64,000 nucleotides of DNA from Gigaspora rosea (Eukaryota > Glomeromycota > Glomeromycetes > Diversisporales > Gigasporaceae). Below are positions 56,339 through 64,000 of this stretch, in pieces. The notes beneath the pieces are model-generated. The model saw only the letters and a program-made list of their open reading frames with translations. It was not told the DNA's origin and ran no database searches. How positions within the stretch are numbered: the stretch's first letter is position 1; each line of letters begins with the position of its first letter. The position numbers and the translations under genes were made by a program. The stretch is taken from NCBI GenBank assembly GCA_003550325.1, contig QKWP01001956.1, positions 4,794 to 68,793 on the forward strand, written 5' to 3'.

Positions 56339-59300
56339 TTTCCGACCCCTTTAAGAATGAGCACAGTGAATTCTAATTTCATCCAAGAGCGTAGAGAATT
56401 TTTCTTTACTTAATTTTTCCAAGTTAGTATAAGTTATGTCTGTAGTGGAGTAGAGAGTAGACAATCCACAAATTTGGAGTAGTTGGAAAATTTAGTTGGC
56501 ACATTTCCATACTCTTGAAGCTCGTCAAGATTCTAAGCTTTCTTTTAGAGTGTTCCATAACTTTTGGGTCTTTTTCTTGGTCTTGTTATTTATCTTTAGT
56601 TGTTCCAGATAATAACAGGCTTCAAGGATTCTAACTTGGGGTTCTCTATGTTTTTCTCAGCTTTCTGTTCTGAGTTGAGTGAGTATGTCTTGTAACTTTT
56701 CTAAGTCAGTATTTCCAATTAAAGGATCTCTTCGAACACATGTTCTATCTATTGTCTCTGTTAAGTCATCAATCAGTTTGTCTAAGGTGGTCTTTTCTGG
56801 TTCTTTTTGGTTATCATTTTCTGGTTCTGAAGAGATTACTATGTTTTTCTCAATGGTCTCTGAAAGAGGGTTAGTTGTACTATCTTCTGATTCTAATTCC
56901 AAATTTTCTTGAGTAGGTTCTGTTGAGTAAATATAGTTCTCAAGATTTGGTTCAGGTAAAGGATCATTCTGGATCTGGGTTTCATTTTCTGTAGGAAATT
57001 GTAGCGAGAGCAAAATTTCATTTCCATTAGTTATAATAACATTATTCAGAGTAATACTTAAACTATGATTTTGTGATAAGGGGTCTAAATTCCAATGCTT
57101 AATAAATTCAGCAAGGGTAATTAAGGTTTGGGGTTGGAGTGTTAAAGTTTCCATAAAGAAAATTAAAGTTTTGTTCTTTGAGAGAAAAAGGAAAAGGAGA
57201 AATATTTTTAGAAATTGTAACATTGAAATAAGGGTGGCAAATCTAATAATAAAAATATTGTTGTACATAGTAAATAAAAATAAGACTAGATAATTGTTTT
57301 GCAATGTCTATTATGTTCGTAACGGCTATCATGTGATCAAAAATTCGTAACGTAGATCATGTGACCAAAAATCTTCTTACTAATCAAAAATGCCATCAAG
57401 TCGATTTGCGCGTTCCGGTGACGTTTTTGTACTATGATAAGCTTAGTAGAAAAGATAAGGAATCATCTGTTGGGTATAAAATCAAAATTTCAGCTCGAAC
57501 GGAGCAATTTTGATCGACTTTACTTAGTAGCAAACGTTCCACAAATATAAAATCTGATTTCTATATATTATTCTTACTTCTAATTTTTAAATAAAATGGG
57601 GGTGACTTAAAAAAAATTGTTTGTTGTACACTATAAATTAAGGGGTTTCCATCTGTTTTAAGAATTTCTCTCCAGAAATTCTAAATGACAATCATAGGTT
57701 GCCAATCTTGTTTCTCGTAGTACTTAACAAGACAATTACTATTGTAATAATGTTTTTCCATCTGTTGTACACAGTTTATAGGCGCCATTATTTAATTTTT
57801 CCTTAATAATAAATGGTTCTATTCTTTTCTCTTCAAATTTTGCAGAGCGAGAGGCTTCAATGTCTTTTCTTTGTACCCAAACTTTGTCACCAATTTCAAA
57901 TTCTTCTTTTTGTATTCTTGAGTCAAATCTAACTCCTGTTTCTTTTGGGATTTAATTGTATTCTCTCTGGCAGCATTATGTTGGTATGGTAATTCTTCTA
58001 TTAATTCAAAGGCTCTTTGTAATATACTGTTTTCTAATGATATTTCTTTATCTGAGTCAACTGGGTCTATAAAAATAAAAGTTTCAATGGGTAGGATAGC
58101 TTGTCTACCATATACTAAGTGGAAAGGGGTGTATCTAGTAGTTGTATGTCTTTTGGTTCTGTATGCAAACAGTACAGCAGATATGTTCAGGTCCCAATCT
58201 TCAATATTTTCTGTGACTTTGCAAGAGGATTGCAGAGTGTTCTATTTAATCTTTCAACCATTCCATTGGTCTGTGGATAGTAAGGTGAGGAGAATATGTA
58301 CTTTATTAAAAATTTTTACACAATATTCTAACAACTTCACTAGTGAAATTCTTTCCATTATCAGAAAGAATAATTTTGGGACTCCATGTCTGCAAACAAT
58401 TTCTTCAAAGATGAACTTTGCTAGGGTTTCTGCACCTGCATCTGGCACAGCTTTAGCTTCAGGCCAGCGAGTAAGATAATCAGTTCAACAATAATATAGC
58501 AATTGTTGCAAGCAGTTATTGGTAAAGGCCCTACTAGGTCTATGCCTATTCTTTCAAAGTCTCTTCCAACTTGAATAGGGTGGAGAGGTTCTTTTCTTTT
58601 ACTTTTGCCTCGTTTTTGTCAGACTTCACATGAGCGAACATAATTTTGAACATTCTTGTACATTTGGTCCCAATAGTAGCATTCAGATATTTTATAATAC
58701 ATAGCATCTGTTTCTAAATGTCCAGCGGTAGGATGACTATGCATCATATATAAAATTGGTTCAACTTCAGTTCATTTGATTACTCTAATAGGTTTGTCTG
58801 GGTCTTTTCGATTCTTTTTATACAATAATTTGTCCTTTACTCTATAATGTCTAGATTGATTAATAATTGTCTGTTTTTCATTGTTCATTAAATTAGAGGG
58901 GAGTGTGTCTGTTTCTAGATATTCTACTAAATTTTGGTATTGGTCCAAGTTCATATAATAGCAGTAGTAGAGGAGTGTGTCTCAGTCAGTAATCGAGAAA
59001 GGGCATCAACATTCAAATGGATTCTTCCAGGTTTATGTACAATTGTGAAATGATACGGTTGGAGTTTCATTATCCATCGGTCTAGTCGTCCTTTTGGTTG
59101 TGAGGATTTTAACCATTTGAGAGCAGAATGGTTGGTAACCAGTGTGAAGTGACTTGTACCAAAATATTTGTGAAAATGTTCAATGGCACATACTATAGCA
59201 GCACATTCTAATTCAGTTGCTCTATAGTTCATTTCTTCTCTTTTTAGACTTTTACTAGCGTAAGCAATTGGGTGTTCCTTTTTATCATTCAATATTTGAC

Positions 59301-61523
59301 TTAAAGTGGCTCCAAATCTGGTATAGGAAGCATCAGTGGCTAGAATAAATTCTCTTTTGTAGTCTGGGTAGATAAGAATGGGGCAGTGGTAAGTCAGTGC
59401 TTGAGTTCATTAAAGGCTTTTTGACATTGGTCATTCCATTCATAAACATTGTCCTTATGCAGCAATTGATTAAGAGGATAGGCAATAGAGGAAAAGTGTT
59501 TTATGAACTATCAGTAATATCCAGCAAGACCTAAAAATGAATGTAGCTGGGTAACACTTTTCAGAAGTTGGATTTTCTGAACAGCAATTATTTTGTCTGG
59601 GTCTGGAGAGGTTCTTTTTTCTTCTATTATGTGTCCTAGAAAAGGTAGGCGTTTCATCCAAAAATTATATTTTTCAATATTTAACTTAAATCCTGCTTTA
59701 TGTATTCTAGTGAATACTTCTCTTAGATGTTTAATATGGTCATCAAATGTTCATGAGAAGACATTGGTATCATCCAGGTATACTACTACATATTTGTAAG
59801 CTATGCTTTTGTAAACTTTATTCATAAGATGTTGAAAGGTAGCAGGGGCATTGCACAATCCAAAGGGCATGACATTGAACTTATAGGTTCCATATCTAGT
59901 GATGAAAGCAGTTTTCTCTCTATCTTCTGGGTGTACTTTTACTTGCCAGTACCCACTTATAAGATCAAGGGTGGAAAAATAGGTAGCTCCAGCAAGTGAG
60001 TCAAGCATTTCATCTATTCGGGGCAAGGGGTATTGGTCCTTTTTGGTTACAGCATTTAGTTTTCTGTAATCTACACAAAATCTTTTCTTTTTATTTTTCT
60101 TTGTTACCAATACAACAGGAGAGGCCCACGGGCTAGAGAACTCTTTTATTAACTTGTTATCCAATATTCGTTGTACCTCTTCATTAATAAAGTTTTGCTT
60201 GGTAAGAGGCACCATATAAGATCAAGATCTGACAGGGGTACATTATCAGTAAAAATTCTATGGGTCACTAGGTCAGTTCTACCTAGTTGGGTCATATCTT
60301 TTGCAAAGAGATCAGCAAATTCAAGAAGCAGTTGTCGAAATTGGGCTCCTTGGTGAGTAATTAAGGGTCCTACTTTTGGTTTTATTTCCTGAGTCACAGT
60401 ATAAATTTCTCGAATAATTCTGGGTCTAGAATTGTCTGTGTCTTCGAGTAGTTTTTGATCTTGCTCATGATGACTCAAAAATTTTGAGCATTACCATTAT
60501 TAAGATTGGATACAGGAGCAGCAGAGGAAGAGGATTCATTATACAAGTCTCTGAGCCGAGTGTGGAAGGTTTCAAAGTAACTAACGCGGGCTTGTAGTTC
60601 CCTTATAGTCTAGTTCTGGTGTTCAAACATTTTAGCTTGTTCCTGTAGCAAAGCAATAATTTGAGCCTGCTGTTTAATCTGTTTCTGAAGGAGAGAGACT
60701 AGGTCTGTGGTTCTAAAATTGCTATTGCAGTTTTTATAGGTGCAGCAACAGGTGATCCTGGTGTTGGAAAGGTTGGAGGAGACAGAACTTCTGGGTCTGG
60801 AGGAGGGTAAAGTGCTTCATAACATTCCTCACAATAGGAGTCAAATTGTTCTAACTCAGTGTTCTTTCTGGCCATAATATATTCCTTACAAAGTCCAATG
60901 GTTCCTTGGAAATTTCTTTGTAAGTTTTTCATAGCTTTCCTTTAATCAAAGTCTGGATGACTAGTGTCAAAAGATTCTTTTAAAATTCTTTGTAAAGTTT
61001 CTTCTTCAGTTTCACTCAATTGTACTTGGGAGGCTCTCATGATAACATTGACTTCATTATAGGTATAGTCCTGGTTGGATAGGTCAGCTATTTGGGGTTC
61101 AAGAGCATGAGCAAGGTCTTCATTACTTTCTCCAATCTGTATTTTGGCTAGTCGATAAATTCGGCTTTGGTTAAGGTCATATGCATGCCCAGCATTTCTA
61201 GTAGATTCTGTATAGTGGCTTACTCGAGTCCATAGGTTGTAATTGGGATTCCATTCCACATCCTTGGCGGCTTTATAAGCATACAAGCATTCAAGGTTGG
61301 GCTTGAGAATTTGCAATTATGAAAGCAGCTATAATAAATAGTATATAAAGATACCAAGAATTGTATTAGTGTATTTTAGTGAAGACAGCATACTCAAATC
61401 CACAGGTTGTACTTTGAGGGTCATCTCAGTCCAAACCTTAGTAAAAATCAATTCAGCATTCTTTGCAAACTAAGGTTTGCTCCAAGGGTCTGATATCTTT
61501 TGGTTTCTGAGGTACTTTGCATT
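56339..61523 (-). mobile_element. Ty3/gypsy element 2, internal region (broken)
   Basis: Minus strand, 5' to 3': gag-like frames (60942-61316 with RIYRLAKIQIGESNEDLAHA, and 60699-60932), reverse transcriptase (59751-60215, the best kept part: SSPWASPVVLVTKKNKKKRF, MPFGLCNAPATFQHLMNKVY, VVVYLDD), RNase H (58951-59292, IAYASKSL, TNHSALKWL, NVDALSRL), integrase (about 57700-58950), and an extra acidic 3' ORF (56657-57304). It is broken at several points but less eroded than element 1, so it is younger. Its gag part also exists as the fragment 36209-37061. Confidence 0.85.
56657..57304 (-). other. Extra acidic 3' ORF of gypsy element 2
   Basis: A 215-codon frame between integrase and LTR C. From the Met at about residue 51 it runs METLTLQPQTLITLAEFIK, then a Glu/Pro/Asn-rich middle (EPTQENLELESEDS) and a helical end (LDKLIDDLTETIDRT, DLEKLQDILTQL). 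The first 50 residues are hydrophobic and may be chance 5' extension. Sequence after it towards the LTR is also coding-like. I recognise no family; it corresponds in position to 44545-44847. Part of a fossil element. Confidence 0.5.
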
Positions 61524-62229
61524 TGTAGTGTTATCCTATATCCACTTCTTCAAAGATATTAGGTAACTAGAGCGATATTAGACAGTGAACACTTTGTGTA
61601 ACCTCACTTTGTTACTGTGATATATCTAAGTCGGAAGGCGTTTTTTAATAAAACTTAACAAAGAAGATTTAAGGCAATTTGCAATTACGAAAGAGGCTAC
61701 AATTAGAAGTATATGAGGATACTAATAATTGTTTAATTTGTGTAGTTAATAGTTGTTTTTATTAGTGAAAGAGTATGAAGACTCGATGTTGAACTTGGGG
61801 TCCACATCGGCCGCTTTTATACATTTTTGTTTTTCACAAATGTAACGGACTATATCTATTACATGTGCAATAAATGCTATATCTATTACTAATAAAATAT
61901 ATAGTATAAATGATATAAATGTAATATATGAAATAAATGATATATGTGTTATAAATAAAATATAGAGTATATATGCTATAAATATGACATGTTTTATAAA
62001 TGCCATATATGCGTTTTGGCGCGCAGTAGATCGCCTAGCCAATCAAATTGTAGATCTGATACTTGATCATCTATTGGTTCCGATCTTGGTAACCAATGGT
62101 CGTACAGTGATGATCTATAGCTCATTCGAACCGTCTCATTGAGCTGAGTCGAATGGTGGTTGTTTCATCGAATTTTAATCACTGGATCGAGAGTTATGCC
62201 CGTTTTTGTGTAATTTTTATAGGTCAACA
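61524..62229 (-). mobile_element. LTR D (gypsy), between element 2 and element 3
   Basis: It begins TGTAGTGTTATCCTATATCC and ends TAGGTCAACA. The start aligns weakly with the U5-like end of A-C (AACTAGAGCGATATTAGACA versus GCTAGAGACTAAAGCGACTA). GGCAATTTGCAATTACGAAA matches a block in LTRs A and B. A further LTR-like scrap (GAATTTGCAATTATGAAAG) lies at 61307-61325. 706 bp. Confidence 0.6.
61850..61995 (+). repeat. ATGYTATAAATG low-complexity repeat in LTR D
   Basis: About ten imperfect AATGATATAAATGTAATATA-like units. They create an artificial Ile/Tyr/Phe-rich open frame on the minus strand. Confidence 0.75.
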
Positions 62230-64000
62230 GTAGCAATGGTTAATCTTTAGTCTAAGTAGTGAGATAAGTGAAGGTTATTTACTTTTTGGAGTTGACAACT
62301 ACATTAATATCTTTGGTTTTCAAAGATCTGGGTCATTTGGGGAAGTTAGCTTTAATGTGTCCATATTGTTCACACTGATAACAGTAATTATTGGGCAGTC
62401 CTTATACAGGTGTCCAGATTGAGAGTAGGTTTTGCAAATATTTTGTTTAGGGGCTTGCTTAGGCAGTATGCAGCAAGATGTCCATAATAATGACAATGAT
62501 AACATTTATTAATAGAACAGTCAGAATAAAAGTAGTTGTAGGAATAGCAGCATCTGCATTTTTGGTTAGTGAAAGATGCACTAGATCTGGGTCTACAGGT
62601 AACAGTCATCTAATTGTTAGGTGCTGTTTCTAACACCTAGGCTTCTTTTGGGCTGAGATATTCCTGTTCAAACTTTTCTAATTTTCTTTTATCAGTGATA
62701 GTAGATTGGGTAGGCAAATGTTGGTTGTGTTCATAGATGTTAGGTACATGAATCTTCTTTTTGTTCTACTTAAGCATATAGGCTTTATTTTTCTAACTGT
62801 AACTTGCATCTACTTTTTGTAACCAGTCATTACTTAAAAGTAATAGAAAGAGGTAGTGTAGTGTTCATTACTTTGATATTCAAAGGGATAGTAGTTTCTT
62901 TAATTTCAATAGGCAGATTTTTAATTATACCTAAAGGTTAAACAGAGGATCCAGCAGCAGATACAATAAGGTTATTAGAAAGGGCTTCAATCTTTAACCC
63001 AAGTTGCTTTACAACTTGGTAGAAAATTATGCTAATAGCAGCACCACTATCAATTATACTGTAGTATGCTAGGGCTTTCTATTAAGTTTGATATTGCACT
63101 TAACGGAGTAGTATAGGTAGATATTTGGGTTGGGTAGCTTTGGATTTTTTAATCAAATAGTTAGCAAGAGCAGTTTTAATAGATTCATTAACCAAGAAGA
63201 TTTCAAATTGTTCATATGTATAGTTATTGGAAGTGTCAAGAGTATAAATATTATAGTAAAAGATTGATTTTGAGATTTGGATCAATTAGAAGAGCAATAG
63301 CTTCAGTTATCTCAGTATCTGTTACAGGACTAACTTTTACTTCTGAATTGGTCATCTCCAAAGCTTCTATTTCTGGATCTAGATCTATCATAGGTTTAAT
63401 TATTTCTAGAGGAGTAATTAATACTTCTACTACAGAATTGGTATCTTTGGTAATCCCTTTTATTGTTCTGGTATCGAGCATGACAATTTCAAATAAAATG
63501 TTCTACAATAATAACAAGTGGCATTTCTAGTATTGGGTTAGGGCTGGTCCTTACCTTGATCTGTATAATAGGCAGAGATAATAGGAGGAATAGCTTGCTT
63601 TTTAGTGAGATTGATACTAAGCTTAACAATTTGTTCTGTTATACAGTCAATTGCTTGATTAATATTATCATTTGTATTATAGTCAAAGATCATCATTTAT
63701 TCTATTTTCTATTTTTTTGCTTCCATAATAGCAGCATTCAAGTCAGTAGGTTCAGCAGCTTGAACATTATAGTGTATTTATCCTGAATAAAGAATTGAAT
63801 CATAACAGTAGCAGGAAAAATAAATGTAGCAGATGCATTGCATAATCCAAAGGGCATTTTGTTGAATTCATATATTTCTTGTCTAGTGATAAAGCAGTTT
63901 TCTTTTTGTCTTTTTCTTTTATAGTATCTTGCCAATATCCACTAGCTAGATCCAAACTAGTAAACCATTGGGCTCTTTCGAAGACAGAAAATTTTATTGA
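62230..64000 (-). mobile_element. Ty3/gypsy element 3, partial (broken)
   Basis: Pieces on the minus strand: a reverse-transcriptase scrap (63738-63935, FNKMPFGLCNASATF), an aspartic-protease region (IIDSGAAISIIF near 63040), and zinc knuckles (62388-62609, CYHCHYYGHLAAYC; CKTYSQSGHLYKDC just after, in 62320-62505). RT lying 5' of protease and knuckles is not the usual order, so this is probably two truncated copies side by side. It runs off the right window edge. Fossil with many breaks. Confidence 0.7.

Noticed and set aside
56679-56912. 77-codon plus-strand frame opposite the extra 3' ORF of gypsy element 2
   Set aside because: Ser/Val-rich mirror of an acidic Glu/Asp/Asn-rich frame on the minus strand; no independent evidence.
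61746-62042. 98-codon minus-strand open frame rich in Ile, Phe and Tyr that looks like a membrane protein
   Set aside because: It is the translation of the ATGATATAAATG-type low-complexity repeat in LTR D; the pattern repeats with the DNA unit and shows no real protein features.

Overview
This window is eukaryotic: very AT-rich intergenic DNA, short GT-AG introns, no operons, and mostly transposon remains. The mix of an APE-endonuclease/RT/RNase H LINE, Ty3/gypsy elements, many hAT-, Mutator- and mariner-type non-autonomous elements, and one intron-rich seven-helix receptor gene best fits a repeat-swollen fungal genome. An arbuscular-mycorrhizal fungus (Glomeromycotina) is my inference; no rRNA or single-copy marker is present to prove it. 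Three N gaps (14048-14489, 27206-27681, 46209-46453) all lie in repeats.

Layout. 1-335 is a plus-strand gypsy-like RT fragment. 1.3-7.8 kb holds hAT-like elements, small inverted-repeat elements, hairpins and a degenerate satellite-like array. 7926-14831 is a long-inverted-repeat DNA element with a 9-bp target duplication; a 5.9-kb LINE with a 15-bp duplication has inserted in its left arm. 16455-18241 (minus) is the only convincing host gene: an 8-exon, 404-residue seven-helix receptor, flanked on both sides by transposon relics. 18.9-36 kb is gene-poor DNA with at least ten small TIR or foldback elements, a second satellite-like array, and a decayed unidentified coding relic near 34 kb.

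36.2-64 kb is a chain of minus-strand Ty3/gypsy material with four LTRs in the same orientation (A 37062-39250, B 42960-44519, C 55682-56338, D 61524-62229), each between internal sequences. Their coding parts are all broken fossils. Younger DNA elements sit in them: a mariner-type and a long-TIR element in LTR A, a 9-bp-TSD element in LTR B, a 3.2-kb hAT-like element in integrase that itself carries two further nested levels, and an almost perfect 245-bp palindrome in element 1.

The strongest direct evidence is target-site duplications and filled/empty site pairs. LTRs A and B are homologous and each serves as the empty site for the other's insertions; the repeat at 1.3 kb is the empty site for the insertion at 29.2 kb. 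Apart from the receptor, nothing here looks like a working pathway. The points most worth pursuing are the insertion stratigraphy, a long-TIR family with conserved core and changing ends, (TTAGGG)-like cores shared by unrelated small elements, and an extra 3' ORF shared by the gypsy elements.
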